A stretch of 43,863 nucleotides of DNA, from contig DATFYM010000204.1 of assembly GCA_035315065.1 (NCBI GenBank), positions 1 through 43,863 on the forward strand. The letters run 5' to 3'. Position 1 is the first letter of the stretch, and every line of letters begins with the position of its first letter. This document shows positions 8,702-17,719 of this stretch, one piece after another. The DNA comes from DATFYM01 sp035315065. GTDB lineage: Bacteria; Acidobacteriota; Terriglobia; UBA7540. The notes below the pieces were generated by a model, which did no database searches, was not told where the DNA came from, and saw only the letters and a list, made by a program, of their open reading frames with translations. Made by a program: the position numbers and the translations under genes.

Positions 8702-9454
8702 TCAGGCTGGTGCTTCGGACCAGGAACGGGAGGAAGGGCTGGCTCCTTCCTTCGCGGGCCTTGACTTCCAATCGTCGGCGTCTCCGTTGAGGTGGCGCTG
8801 CAGGGCTTCCCGGTCCTCGGGGCGTAAGGTTACAAACTCGATCGCGACATGGTTCGGGGGCTCTTGACGTACCGTACGAGCGCGCGCCAGGATGGGCTTG
8901 GGGCCGGGCGGAACGAGAAACTCGAGATCGAATTCCTGGCCCAGATCCATCCCGCCCGCTGAGTCGAGCAGCATCCCGCTTTCGCTCAGGTTGATGCTTT
9001 GCAGGTTCAACTGTTTGCCGGAGTACCCGCACTTTACCGCGGCGCGAAAGGGGAAGCGCCGGTGACGTCGCTGCTCCACAAGCATGGCCCCGCGCGTGGC
9101 GTTGAAAAGGTGATAGATGCGTTCGCGCGTCAGCGGCTTGCCGAGAAAGAAGGTCGCGCCCGCCTGGAAACCTCTCCTCATGGTGGCGGCGTCGTCCACA
9201 TCCGAGAGCAGCACGATCGGAGCGCGCGAATTGGCCCCCGACTCACGAACCGCCTTGGTCAGATCGAAGCCGTTCGCGCCCGGCATCTGGGCATCCACGA
9301 AGATGCCGTCCACCTTTTCTGCTCGAAGAGAAAGACCGGCGGAGGCGGCGTCTTCAAACACCACGACCTCGCACCCCAACGGTTCCAGCACCGCCTTGAT
9401 TGCTTTCAGGACGTTGGGATCGTCGTCCACGGCCATCACTTTAACCGAGGTCAC
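8702..9454 (-). CDS. Response regulator with C-terminal PilZ domain
   Basis: The product has a CheY-like receiver (residues about 4-120) and a PilZ c-di-GMP-binding domain (about 130-225). The receiver shows the acidic pocket VDDDPN, the phospho-acceptor Asp54 in VDAQMPG and the conserved Lys in LGKPLTR. PilZ is supported by RRHRRFPF (RxxxR type) and NLSESGMLL (N/DxSxxG type). The GTG at 9454 was preferred because GGAG lies 7 bases upstream; starts up to 9505 are open. It follows the HD-GYP gene by 64 bases on the same strand, so a c-di-GMP phosphodiesterase and a c-di-GMP receptor are probably co-transcribed. The output, such as motility or secretion, is not stated by the sequence. Confidence 0.88.
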   Translation of the reverse strand: MTSVKVMAVDDDPNVLKAIKAVLEPLGCEVVVFEDAASAGLSLRAEKVDGIFVDAQMPGANGFDLTKAVRESGANSRAPIVLLSDVDDAATMRRGFQAGATFFLGKPLTRERIYHLFNATRGAMLVEQRRHRRFPFRAAVKCGYSGKQLNLQSINLSESGMLLDSAGGMDLGQEFDLEFLVPPGPKPILARARTVRQEPPNHVAIEFVTLRPEDREALQRHLNGDADDWKSRPAKEGASPSSRSWSEAPA

Positions 9455-9518
9455 AGTTCTGCTCCGCTCGCTCTCGCGACTGCGCAGGGCGCTGCCTCTC
9501 CGCATCGCTTGAGTTGCC

Positions 9519-10358
9519 CTATCGCGCCCGGAGGCGGTGCCACACCATGATCAGCCTGGGCATATCCCGCCGGGTGCGCGCGCGCATTGCCGCCAACTCT
9601 TGGCGAACTTCCTCCCACACCTCTTCCGGGACGGAAAGAAAAGTCTCCACCACTCGAGGATCGAACTGACGGCCCGATTCGCGCTCGATCTCGGCACGCG
9701 CCACAGCGTAGGGAGAAGCCCGACGGTACGGCCGGTCGGAGGTGATGGCGTCCAGAGTGTCAGCCACGGTAAAGATACGCGTCCCCAGGGGGATCTCTTC
9801 TCCCCGGAGTCCCTGCGGGTACCCGTCACCGTCCCAGCGCTCGTGGTGGGTGAGAACGATCTCGGCGGAAGCCGCCATGAACCCGAGTCGGCTCACGATT
9901 TGGTATCCGATCTGCACGTGCGCCTTCATCACTTCGGTCTCTTCCTCGGTCAGCCGGCCCGGCTTGAGCAGGATGGCGTCGGGAATGCCGATCTTTCCGA
10001 TATCGTGCACGCGGGCCGCGCGTTCCAAGCTGTCCATTTCTTCCTGCGAGCACCCCAACCTTCGAGCCATCTCCAGCGAATAGAGGGTGACTCGCTGAGC
10101 GTGACCGGCGGCGTCGTCATCGTGCACATCGAGCGCGGCGCTGAGAGCGTCGATCGTCTGCTCGTGAAGCTCGCGTTCCCTGCGGCTGGAGAGCGCTTCA
10201 CCACCGAAAACGCGTCTCGCGCCCACTAGCGGTTCCAGCGCCATCATCGTGCTGTTGAGCGTACCCACTCCAATCCCTCCGTCCTGGGGGCCATCCTGAT
10301 TGACGCCCAGACCGGCTGCCTCGGAAACAAAAACGGCGGCCTGCCTCTTCGCTTGCAT
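9519..10358 (-). CDS. HD-GYP domain protein, probable c-di-GMP phosphodiesterase
   Basis: HD-GYP enzymes hydrolyse cyclic-di-GMP to pGpG or GMP. The metal and signature residues are all seen: HAQRVTLYS, the HD pair in RVHDIGKIGIPD, HHERWDGDGYPQGL (the GYP triad) and DTLDAITSDRPYR. There is no receiver or GAF domain. The first about 60 residues are a Gly-rich region of unknown fold. ATG 10358 is preferred over GTG 10370 because GGAG sits 6 bases before it. Together with the downstream receiver-PilZ gene it forms a compact c-di-GMP module. Confidence 0.9.
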   Translation of the reverse strand: MQAKRQAAVFVSEAAGLGVNQDGPQDGGIGVGTLNSTMMALEPLVGARRVFGGEALSSRRERELHEQTIDALSAALDVHDDDAAGHAQRVTLYSLEMARRLGCSQEEMDSLERAARVHDIGKIGIPDAILLKPGRLTEEETEVMKAHVQIGYQIVSRLGFMAASAEIVLTHHERWDGDGYPQGLRGEEIPLGTRIFTVADTLDAITSDRPYRRASPYAVARAEIERESGRQFDPRVVETFLSVPEEVWEEVRQELAAMRARTRRDMPRLIMVWHRLRAR

Positions 10359-10455
10359 CGCTAACTCCACACCGTTGTTTCATCGGCTGATTCGTCGAAA
10401 GAGATGAGCGCCTCCGGGAAATCAATGAGCTGTTCTCGGCCTGGAGCGGGGCACG

Positions 10456-11229
10456 CTAGGCCTCGCACGCCAGCCAGCAGGTCAAGTTCCGAAAGAGCTT
10501 CAGCCCGTCCTGCGAGTAATGGGCGGAGAGCGAAGCACGCTCGGGGTGAGGCATGAGGCCGAGAACCAGACCGCTTTCGTCCATGATCCCGGCCACCGCG
10601 TCCGGCGCGCCATTGGGATTATCGGGGTGGCGCATCGTCGGCCGGCCCTCCTCATCGGCATAGCGAAGGACCACTCTCGCTCCTTCCGCCGGCATCGAGG
10701 GATCTGAAGACACCGATTGAACGCCGGGGCAGAACAGCGGCCGGCCTTCACCGTGGGCGGTGGGCATCCTCAGGATTTGCCCTTCGAGACCCTTCGTCCA
10801 GAGGCTCTTCCCGGATGCGACGCTCAGGCGGACTTGGCGGTCCTCAAACCGCGCCGACTGGTTTTCCAGCAGCGCCATCGAACGGTGTCCCGGCGCCCGC
10901 CCCGGCAGGATGCCCGCGTCCGCCAGCACCTGGAATCCGTTGCAGATGCCGAGCAGAGGCTTCCCCGCTGCCAGAAACTCCACCAGTTGATCTCGCAACC
11001 GGGCCACCAGCAGGGTGGCGAAAATGCGGCCCGCACCGAGGTGATCGCCGTAGGAAAACCCGCCCGGAATCACCGCCGCCTGATATCGGGCAAGGTCAGT
11101 TGATCCTTGCATCAGGTCGTGCAACAGCACCAGGTCGCTCTTGCCGCCAGCGGCGGCGAGGGCCGCCCCGGTTTCTTCGTGGCAATTGGTGCCCGGAGCG
11201 TACAAGATGGCCGTCGTGGCGGCGCTCAT
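10456..11229 (-). CDS. purQ: Phosphoribosylformylglycinamidine synthase, glutaminase subunit PurQ
   Basis: PurQ is the class I glutamine amidotransferase that supplies ammonia to PurL in step four of de novo purine synthesis (FGAR to FGAM). The nucleophile is Cys96 in LLGICNGFQVL, with the catalytic His in LMPHPERAS. GTNCHEET and PGGFSYGDHLGAG are typical of PurQ. The start ATG at 11229 overlaps the purL stop in ATGA, and GGGAGG stands about 8 bases upstream inside purL. The pair is therefore translationally coupled. At 257 residues it is normal length. No purS gene is adjacent. Confidence 0.95.
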   Translation of the reverse strand: MSAATTAILYAPGTNCHEETGAALAAAGGKSDLVLLHDLMQGSTDLARYQAAVIPGGFSYGDHLGAGRIFATLLVARLRDQLVEFLAAGKPLLGICNGFQVLADAGILPGRAPGHRSMALLENQSARFEDRQVRLSVASGKSLWTKGLEGQILRMPTAHGEGRPLFCPGVQSVSSDPSMPAEGARVVLRYADEEGRPTMRHPDNPNGAPDAVAGIMDESGLVLGLMPHPERASLSAHYSQDGLKLFRNLTCWLACEA

Positions 11230-14210
11230 TCCAGCACCTCCCGGAAGGTCCGGCTCCAGCTCTCGGTGAGGGATGAAACGGCTTCTCGCCAAAGCATGTC
11301 ACCCGAATCGGCGAGAGCGAGTTGTGGCTCGGGAGTCACCTCGCCCAGAACGCAGTGGCGGACCCCACCCAGCGATTCCTCCACATCAACTTCCGGCGCC
11401 ACCTCAATCAGCGCCGCGCCGATGAATTCACCGAACAGTAGCGCGGCCGTCCCGGCTGCTGTGGTGCGGGCATCCCGTTCGCTTCGCTCAGGGCAGGCTT
11501 GCCCGCGTACCCGCCTGCTGATAGAGGAAGAAGGGTAGGAGCGAGACGCTCCGGCGACAGCAGGCGAGGCCTGCCCTGAGCGAAGCGAATGGGACGCCCA
11601 CGCTACATCGGCACGCGCTGCATCAACGTGGGCGCCCAGCCCGGATCCATAGGCGGCCTCAAACAAGCGAAGAGCAATTCCCCCTTCGGCGATTGCCGAG
11701 CCCGAGACGTAGATTGCACCACGGTGGAGCGACAGCAAGGCGTCCCACACAGAGCGAATAGAAACTGCATCGCCCGGATCGAAAAGGCGGTCGCCGCGCT
11801 GCCCGTGAACGTCGGCATAGACGCTTCCGGCCAAAGCGGGAGCTTCGGGAGTCGCAGGATCCATTGCGCCGACGACGAGCAGCTTGTTCCCGGCACGCTT
11901 GAACTCCTTGGTCACAATCTTCCTGGTGTCCGGCACCCGTCCCAGGACTGCCACCGCCAGCGTGGGTGGCACGTCGATCCGGCGCGGCGGCTGGCCCGCG
12001 GGCCCCGGCGCCTCGAACGTTCCCGAGCTTGAGTCCTTGCCGGAAATGAACGGCACGCCGATCGCTTCCGAAAAATCGGCTACGGTCTCCACCATGCGCT
12101 TCAGGTCCCACGCGATCTCGGGCCGCACGCGCGGCGTATAGAAATTGTCGCAGAGCACGCAGTCGCGGTAATCCACGCCTGCCACTACCGCCTTAGTCAG
12201 CGCCTCGACAATCATCAGGCGCGCCATCTGCGCCGGATCGATCTCGCCGTAGAAAGGATTGACGGCCACGGTGGTGACGACTCCGCAAGATTTCCCGTAG
12301 AGCGGCGCCGAGACGTAAAGATTGGTGGGCATGCGGTGGTTCTTGCCGCTATAGGGACCAATTGCCGTCCGGCCCTGCACCGTGGTGTCAAAGCGCGACC
12401 CGGCGGCGCTCTGGTCCGCGCAGTGGTAGTGCGAGAGCACGCCGTGGAAGGAGCGCGACCAATCCTCCGGCGTCTGCGGCTCTGGGATTTCGAGGGGTCG
12501 CAGCCGGCGCTGTGGCTCCGCCGTGTCGATGGCGTCGAGGGGGCAGCCGTGCCAGAGGAACTCCAGCTCGAGGTCCACCGCCTTCCGGCCTTTCCACGTC
12601 GCCTCGAAGCGCCGGGAAGCGGTGAACTTTCCCAGGACTGTCGCGCCGACTTCGTAGCGATCGAGAATCGAACGAGCCTCGGCCAGTTTCTCCGGCGACA
12701 CCACCAATAGCATGCGTTCCTGCGACTCGGAGAGCAGGATTTCCCACGCGGTCAGGCTCTGGTCCTTCAGTGGCACGGCATCGAGCGAAATCGCCACGCC
12801 GGTTTCGGCGCCCATCTCGCCCACCGCGCAGGAAATGCCCCCGGCGCCCAAGTCGGTCAGCGCGCGCAGGCAGCCGGCATCGCGCAGCACGGGGATGGCC
12901 GAGGTGAAGCGCCGCTCGGTGATCGGGTGGCCGATCTGCACCGCCGCCGATTCCTTCTCCAGCGTCTCGCCCGTCATGCCGGTGGAACTGGCGGTGGCGC
13001 CGTGGATTCCGTCGCGTCCCGTTTCGCCGCCGATGAGCAGGGCGAGGTCGCCGGGCCGCGGAGCGTCCTTCAGCGCGTGCTTCCTGGGGATGAGCCCGAT
13101 CGAGTGGCCCAGCGCCAGGCACTTGGCGTAGCCCGGATGCGCGCGATAGACGGGGTGCATCATGGGGATGCCCATAGGATTGCAGTAGTACGCCGTGGCG
13201 CGAATCGACTCGCTCACGATCAACTGCGGGTGCAGCGCGCCGGGCGGGACCTCGTCGTCGCTCAGGCGTGGGTCCAGGGTGGCCATGATGGTAGTGCCCC
13301 CGATGGGATAGGCGCCCTTGCCGAAGCCCAGCGTATCGCGAATCACGCCGCCGTGCTTGGTGGCCACTCCGCCGAAGGGCGCGATGGAGCTGGGGAAATT
13401 GTGGGTCTCGCCTTTGATGGTCACCACCCAGTCTTCGTAGAACTCGATTCCGCCCGCGTTGTCCTTGAAACTCGAGACCACCAACGGATGGTTGATGCGC
13501 GCCGTCGCGGCGGCCAGCCGCTTCAGCAGCCCCAGGCTCTTCCACGTGGTGTGAAAGCAATGGTCGCTCCAGCTCTGCGCCAGAATCTCGATTTCCGCGT
13601 CGGTGTGTGGCCGGCCTTGCGCCCGCTCGTGCGCCTGGATGGCTTTCATCTGCGAAAGCGGCGCGTACCAGGAGCGCTCTCGCGATAGCCCGTCCAGTTC
13701 GTCATCGCTCAAACCGAGGAGCGAAACCGTCCCGACGGGATCGGGACTGCCGGTGGGCCGCAACGTCGCCACCAACTCGCCCGGCTCACGCACGCGCTCC
13801 ACGACCTTGTTATAGAGAAAGCGGGCGGCGAGTCTCCGCGCCTCCGTTTCGTCGAGCCCCGCGAACTGATAGCGTTTGGAGAGCCGCGCCAGCTCGAGCC
13901 CGTCTTCGCCCAGCGCTCGTGCTCCCGCCAGGATCGACGGCGTTTCGGGGTCGGTCACGGCAGGACGGTAGGCGATCTCCACGATCGGCCCCTGCGCCGG
14001 ATCGAGCTGCGAGCGCTTCGCCGCCGTCTGGTACAGCGGGTTCACCAGCAGCGGAAGCAGACGCTCCACGCTGATGTCGCCTTCCAGCCAGAAGACGCGC
14101 TCGATCGCCAGGCCCGCAAGTGCGGGGTAACCGTGGCGGCGGAAGAAGGCCAGCCAACTCCGTGCCTCGGCGTCATCCTTCGCCAGCGTGTAAATCGTGT
14201 GGATGGGCAT
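11226..14210 (-). CDS. purL: Phosphoribosylformylglycinamidine synthase, synthetase subunit PurL, with an in-frame repeat insertion
   Basis: PurL uses ATP and PurQ-derived ammonia to convert FGAR to FGAM. The 994-residue product has an N-terminal PurS-like segment (residues 1-100, MPIHTIYTLAKDD onward), a linker with SWSDHCFHTTW, and ATP-site blocks TIKGETHNFPSSIAPFGG and GGETGRDGIHGA, then a second AIRS-type half with GKDSSSGTFEAP. The start at 14210 was chosen because the 68-codon upstream extension is encoded by the heptamer array and has no family counterpart. Residues about 870-920 (SLRSGQASPAV..GQACPERSER) break the C-terminal domain between HVDAARADVA and AALLFGE, and correspond to a palindromic element. 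The rest of the domain continues in frame, so the protein may still work, with this stretch as a surface loop. Confidence 0.93.
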   Translation of the reverse strand: MPIHTIYTLAKDDAEARSWLAFFRRHGYPALAGLAIERVFWLEGDISVERLLPLLVNPLYQTAAKRSQLDPAQGPIVEIAYRPAVTDPETPSILAGARALGEDGLELARLSKRYQFAGLDETEARRLAARFLYNKVVERVREPGELVATLRPTGSPDPVGTVSLLGLSDDELDGLSRERSWYAPLSQMKAIQAHERAQGRPHTDAEIEILAQSWSDHCFHTTWKSLGLLKRLAAATARINHPLVVSSFKDNAGGIEFYEDWVVTIKGETHNFPSSIAPFGGVATKHGGVIRDTLGFGKGAYPIGGTTIMATLDPRLSDDEVPPGALHPQLIVSESIRATAYYCNPMGIPMMHPVYRAHPGYAKCLALGHSIGLIPRKHALKDAPRPGDLALLIGGETGRDGIHGATASSTGMTGETLEKESAAVQIGHPITERRFTSAIPVLRDAGCLRALTDLGAGGISCAVGEMGAETGVAISLDAVPLKDQSLTAWEILLSESQERMLLVVSPEKLAEARSILDRYEVGATVLGKFTASRRFEATWKGRKAVDLELEFLWHGCPLDAIDTAEPQRRLRPLEIPEPQTPEDWSRSFHGVLSHYHCADQSAAGSRFDTTVQGRTAIGPYSGKNHRMPTNLYVSAPLYGKSCGVVTTVAVNPFYGEIDPAQMARLMIVEALTKAVVAGVDYRDCVLCDNFYTPRVRPEIAWDLKRMVETVADFSEAIGVPFISGKDSSSGTFEAPGPAGQPPRRIDVPPTLAVAVLGRVPDTRKIVTKEFKRAGNKLLVVGAMDPATPEAPALAGSVYADVHGQRGDRLFDPGDAVSIRSVWDALLSLHRGAIYVSGSAIAEGGIALRLFEAAYGSGLGAHVDAARADVAWASHSLRSGQASPAVAGASRSYPSSSISRRVRGQACPERSERDARTTAAGTAALLFGEFIGAALIEVAPEVDVEESLGGVRHCVLGEVTPEPQLALADSGDMLWREAVSSLTESWSRTFREVLE
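11473..11594. mobile_element. Palindromic (REPIN/MITE-like) element inserted in frame in purL
   Basis: The outer arms 11473-11498 and 11569-11594 are 26-bp near-perfect inverted repeats (TCCCGTTCGCTTCGCTCAGG.. against its complement). Inside lie a 9-bp pair CGCCTGCTG/CAGCAGGCG (11512-11520, 11558-11566) and a GGAGCG-AGA-CGCTCC hairpin (11538-11552). The three nested pairs would fold into a single long cruciform. It encodes the foreign stretch of PurL without a stop codon. It has no transposase of its own, like REP-derived or Rickettsia-type palindromic elements that settle in genes. Confidence 0.85.
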
Positions 14211-14238
14211 TGTGCCTTCGCGTTGGGAGCAACGAACG

Positions 14239-14294
14239 GCGAATAGTGAATTATGAATTGTGGAAGGTGAATTGTGAATGGTGAATTTTGAATT
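14239..14294. repeat. Heptamer array, word GTGAATT (reads AATTCAC on minus strand)
   Basis: Eight consecutive 7-base units in perfect register: GCGAATA, GTGAATT, ATGAATT, GTGGAAG, GTGAATT, GTGAATG, GTGAATT, TTGAATT. It begins 29 bases upstream of the purL start codon and so lies in its leader. A looser set of TGAACTG, TGAAATC, TGAAGTG, TGAATAA words follows around 14340-14372. Confidence 0.85.
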
Positions 14295-14731
14295 CGTTGT
14301 GGCTCTCTTTGACTCTGGTATTTTGGGAACTGTTTTCGAATGAACTGTGAAATCTTGAAGTGTGAATAAAGAGGGCCGAATACGATTTGAGTAGCGCAGA
14401 GGTCGGAGAGTCAATGACCATAGCTATTTGCTAAAGTGGCCGGGTTATATTTCAAGCCAACTAGTTAAAAGTTGAGCGTCGGGCTAAACTAAATGGACCG
14501 GGTGAAACAGAAGCCGGTCCGGCGGGGGCCAGCGCGCCAAGGGATAACCCGGTGGAAACTCACCGAAGATGATGAGACGGGACGGCCGACGACGACAGTC
14601 CATCCTATCGGCATCGGCTTCGATAGATTTCCCTATGCCTTAATAATCCCCGCCCCGAAGGGCGGAAGACCGGCCATCGGAAGCGGTGGCTTCCATTTTG
14701 ACGCATAACCAGGACGGTTTGAGGTGAGCCT
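14295..14731. other. Intergenic region without a recognised gene
   Basis: The first 80 bases are diverged heptamer words. The rest is GC-rich with several short hairpins, such as GGTG-GAAACT-CACC near 14550 and CCGCCC-CGAA-GGGCGG near 14653. A 71-codon open frame (14493-14708) has no recognisable features. I do not match the stretch to a known riboswitch. It may be a structured leader of the secreted-protein gene that follows. Confidence 0.3.
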
Positions 14732-17506
14732 ATGATGACGACGCGATTCTTTGTCGTGTTCTTTGTCCTCTTTTGTGTGGAAGCCCGAGCCCAGGACCGC
14801 GGAGCACTGTCACTGATCGATGTGGCCCCGGTAACGGCGGCGACCTGCACGACCGGAACGGTCAATCTGACTGTAAGCGGCACCATGCCGAGCAACTTCG
14901 TGACCGGCATTCGCGTGGACGTGGACGGGTCGCGCGTCACGGCGTGGAACGGCAGCGGCCTCGGACCAATCAAGGTGAGCGGTCAGAACATCTCCTATGC
15001 CGAGTCTTGCAGCGGGTTCGCTTCTTATGCGGGCGGCGCTTACGTTTCGGCCCAGATTCCTTATGTGGGCGCCTACTACGTCATTGATGTGCCCGGTCAC
15101 ATTCGCCTCGCCCTGGGCGATCAATCCATCAACTGCGGCTCCAACTCCTGCGTTTACGGCATGGGCCTGAGCGACTTGTGGGACAATAAGAATGACACCA
15201 CGTTCAGCATCAAGGGTTGGACCGCCTCCGGCTCGTCGGTAACCTTGACCCTTTCCGGCGCGCCCTCATGGTCGTCCGGCCAGCCGTTTTTCGTGTTCGA
15301 TAGCAGCCTGGCGTCAGGCAGGCTTGGCGGCGGCTCGATCAATGGCGGCTTTCTCATTGGGTCGATCAGCGGCAACCAGGTTAGCTATAACCTCACCGGA
15401 GGGCTCAGTTGCGCCAGCACCTGTACCGGGGCAGGCGGATTTGTCTACCAGGTGGACATGGCTTCGATGGACGCGGGGCTGGCGCAAATGCAGTTCGGTC
15501 TAATCAATGCCCCTTACAACTTGTCAACCACGGCGGGCGGCGGGGCCTCATTGACGGGAACCTGTTGCGGCGGCGACGGGCAGACCGTCACCCTTAGATT
15601 AGCCAACAGCTCGATGACGCCCACGGTCCCAGCGCCCGACGCCATCAACGTCGCTGTCTCTGGCGTCACCGTCGACAGTGGAAGCTGCAGCTTCAATACC
15701 GGCGGGTCTTCCGTAACTGCGGTCAGCATGGGACAGATTCGCTACAAGCTTGGGTCGGTTCAGACCAATTCCTGCACTGGACACGGCGGGACGGCGACCG
15801 CGGGCCGATTTGGTGAGTACAAGAATTCGTCTGGGGCACACATCGCCGTGCTGGAAGCGAACAACGTGCGCATCCGCCTCAAAGAGACGTGGGGCTTGCG
15901 ACAATATGGCCAGTTCGCTAGTTGGGTCAACATGCCCAATTACACGAGCGGACTCGATTGCTGCGTCAACGGTACGGAGTACTACACCATCTATCGCCCC
16001 GACAAGGTGTTTCACCGCTTTGATATGTCCTACTCGAATGCGGACTCTCAAGGTCCGCTGACCTTTGGTAATGTTGCCGGCGGCGCCGGCTCCGATGCCA
16101 CGACGCAGCTCTCGATTTTGAAGAGCGCCAACTTTGCCAACACCAAGGGCCAAGCCGATCAGGGTGTCTGTTCGTACTACCCGACGATTTCCCCTCCTTG
16201 GCAGCAAGTATGGCAGACCGGCTATCAGCGTTTCGCCTCCAACATGACCTGGCTCATGTTCACACCCAACCATGCCAACTGGTATGGCACGGTCTCATTG
16301 ACCAATGGCAGCGCATCGGTACGGGTGGCGAGCGGAGACAACTTTGCTGTCGGAGTTCCCCTGGCAGCATGGGTGGGGGTGCCTTTCTTTGTGTGGTCAA
16401 CTTCGGGTAACGGTGCCGGCACCGCCCGGCAGCTTATGGTGTCTTCCCTGACCGGCAGCGACTTTACAGGTGGTACCACCCTCACGCTGAGTTCGGTGTT
16501 CACGGGTCCGACGGGCACTTACAAGTACTACGTGGGAAGCCTGCCGCCGTGGGACTTTGGCAATACCTCCAGTTGTAGCCCTCTGCCCGCCGTGGGAGTG
16601 ATTCAACCCAGTGTCGGTGACCTTCCGACGTGTGCGACCGGACCGACGCAGGATGATTCCAGCGGATGCCAGTCGCCTTACGCGTACGGGACGAAGCTCT
16701 CCGGCGTGGTCCACTCGAACTACCTGCGCATTCTTGGCGCCAGTCCCCTCGCTTCGCCCGCCACGGGAACTTACATCACCAACCAACTTAATGGTCCGAC
16801 ATGGTTCGAAGGGATGCGGACGCGATTGCAGGGAGCCTATCAAAGCGTGACGCTGCCCGGCGACGGCAACCCGCACACGATCCTTCATGACACCCTTCGC
16901 GTGGGCGACGACGGATTGTGGACGGGATCGAGGCAGGCAACACAGGCCGTAGCCGGAGATTACGCGGCGGAATACGAGGTGCCGCCAGCCCCTAGCTTCA
17001 TCGCCGGAAGTTGCACCCGCGGCTACGGCACAAGCTGCTTCGATCAGGATACCGGCGCGTATCAGATCACTGCGGGCAGCGGCGAAGTCAGCTTCACGCT
17101 GTCGCTCCCAAGCTGGCAGAAGAACCACCTTTACTCGCTCGGTCAGGCGATTTGGGACGGAACCAATGTCAAAGTGGCGACCTTCGTCAATGCGTCGAGC
17201 GGGGCCAGCGGGGGCTCGCAGCCCAATTGGTCGAAGTGCCCGAACCCGGGTAACATTTGCGCTGACAACAGCGTGGTGTGGATGAACGCCGGCAACCGGT
17301 ACTTCCACTACCCGGCATTTGAGATTGCCGGGTGGAGTCAGGTGCCATCGACGTTGACGGTCAACTCAACCACTTACAATCTGAACACCGAATACGTGGG
17401 CGCGGTAAACGCGGGGGGGGTCATAATCCAGTTGCTCGCGGGCGACAGCGGGACACCGGGATTCTATGCCAGCGGGTTGGAGGTACGGGGATCGCAGGAA
17501 CCGTAG
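14732..17506 (+). CDS. Large secreted protein of unknown function with carbohydrate-binding-like module
   Basis: The product is 924 residues. It starts with a classical signal peptide (FFVVFFVLFCVEARAQ, cleavage probably after ARA). The mature part is rich in Gly, Ser, Thr and paired cysteines, which fits a disulphide-stabilised extracytoplasmic beta-rich protein. Near the C-terminus (about residues 800-860), WQKNHLYSLGQAIWDGTN and SGGSQPNW with DNSVVWMNAG match a repeat common in phage-tail and carbohydrate-binding-like bacterial proteins (Y.lG..v.d..n....SG...P.W....DG.v.W.n.G). I recognise no catalytic site. GAGGTGAG lies 8 bases before ATG 14732; ATG 14735 is also possible. It stands alone on its strand. 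Confidence 0.8.
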   Translation: MMTTRFFVVFFVLFCVEARAQDRGALSLIDVAPVTAATCTTGTVNLTVSGTMPSNFVTGIRVDVDGSRVTAWNGSGLGPIKVSGQNISYAESCSGFASYAGGAYVSAQIPYVGAYYVIDVPGHIRLALGDQSINCGSNSCVYGMGLSDLWDNKNDTTFSIKGWTASGSSVTLTLSGAPSWSSGQPFFVFDSSLASGRLGGGSINGGFLIGSISGNQVSYNLTGGLSCASTCTGAGGFVYQVDMASMDAGLAQMQFGLINAPYNLSTTAGGGASLTGTCCGGDGQTVTLRLANSSMTPTVPAPDAINVAVSGVTVDSGSCSFNTGGSSVTAVSMGQIRYKLGSVQTNSCTGHGGTATAGRFGEYKNSSGAHIAVLEANNVRIRLKETWGLRQYGQFASWVNMPNYTSGLDCCVNGTEYYTIYRPDKVFHRFDMSYSNADSQGPLTFGNVAGGAGSDATTQLSILKSANFANTKGQADQGVCSYYPTISPPWQQVWQTGYQRFASNMTWLMFTPNHANWYGTVSLTNGSASVRVASGDNFAVGVPLAAWVGVPFFVWSTSGNGAGTARQLMVSSLTGSDFTGGTTLTLSSVFTGPTGTYKYYVGSLPPWDFGNTSSCSPLPAVGVIQPSVGDLPTCATGPTQDDSSGCQSPYAYGTKLSGVVHSNYLRILGASPLASPATGTYITNQLNGPTWFEGMRTRLQGAYQSVTLPGDGNPHTILHDTLRVGDDGLWTGSRQATQAVAGDYAAEYEVPPAPSFIAGSCTRGYGTSCFDQDTGAYQITAGSGEVSFTLSLPSWQKNHLYSLGQAIWDGTNVKVATFVNASSGASGGSQPNWSKCPNPGNICADNSVVWMNAGNRYFHYPAFEIAGWSQVPSTLTVNSTTYNLNTEYVGAVNAGGVIIQLLAGDSGTPGFYASGLEVRGSQEP

Positions 17507-17719
17507 TTGCCACCGGCCGTTCCCAGAGGCCATGATAGGCGGTAAAGGCACGTTGGGAGGAAACCACTGTGCAATGGTCCGGACGGGCCGGGGCACCAGG
17601 TCGTCGCGCACTAGGGGGCTGGAAGGCGGAAGGGCGTAGACATGCACACATAAAGAGATCATCCTCTATTGGAGCCAACTGGGCTTGGGTAGTCTGTCAC
17701 TCGTCAATCGTCACTGCCT
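17507..17719. repeat. Intergenic region ending in a heptamer array TCTGTCA, CTCGTCA, ATCGTCA
   Basis: No gene is evident in this 213-base gap. Three 7-base words at 17693-17713 (TCTGTCA, CTCGTCA, ATCGTCA) stop 6 bases before the stop codon of the ABC permease on the other strand. The phrase TCAATCGTCA recurs at 18701-18710 beyond the far side of that gene. Confidence 0.6.

Noticed and set aside
12388..13560. 390-codon minus-strand frame
   Set aside because: Out-of-frame shadow of purL with low-complexity Arg/Gly content.
14493..14708. 71-codon open frame before the secreted protein
   Set aside because: No ribosome site, motif or homologue recognised; better described as leader DNA.
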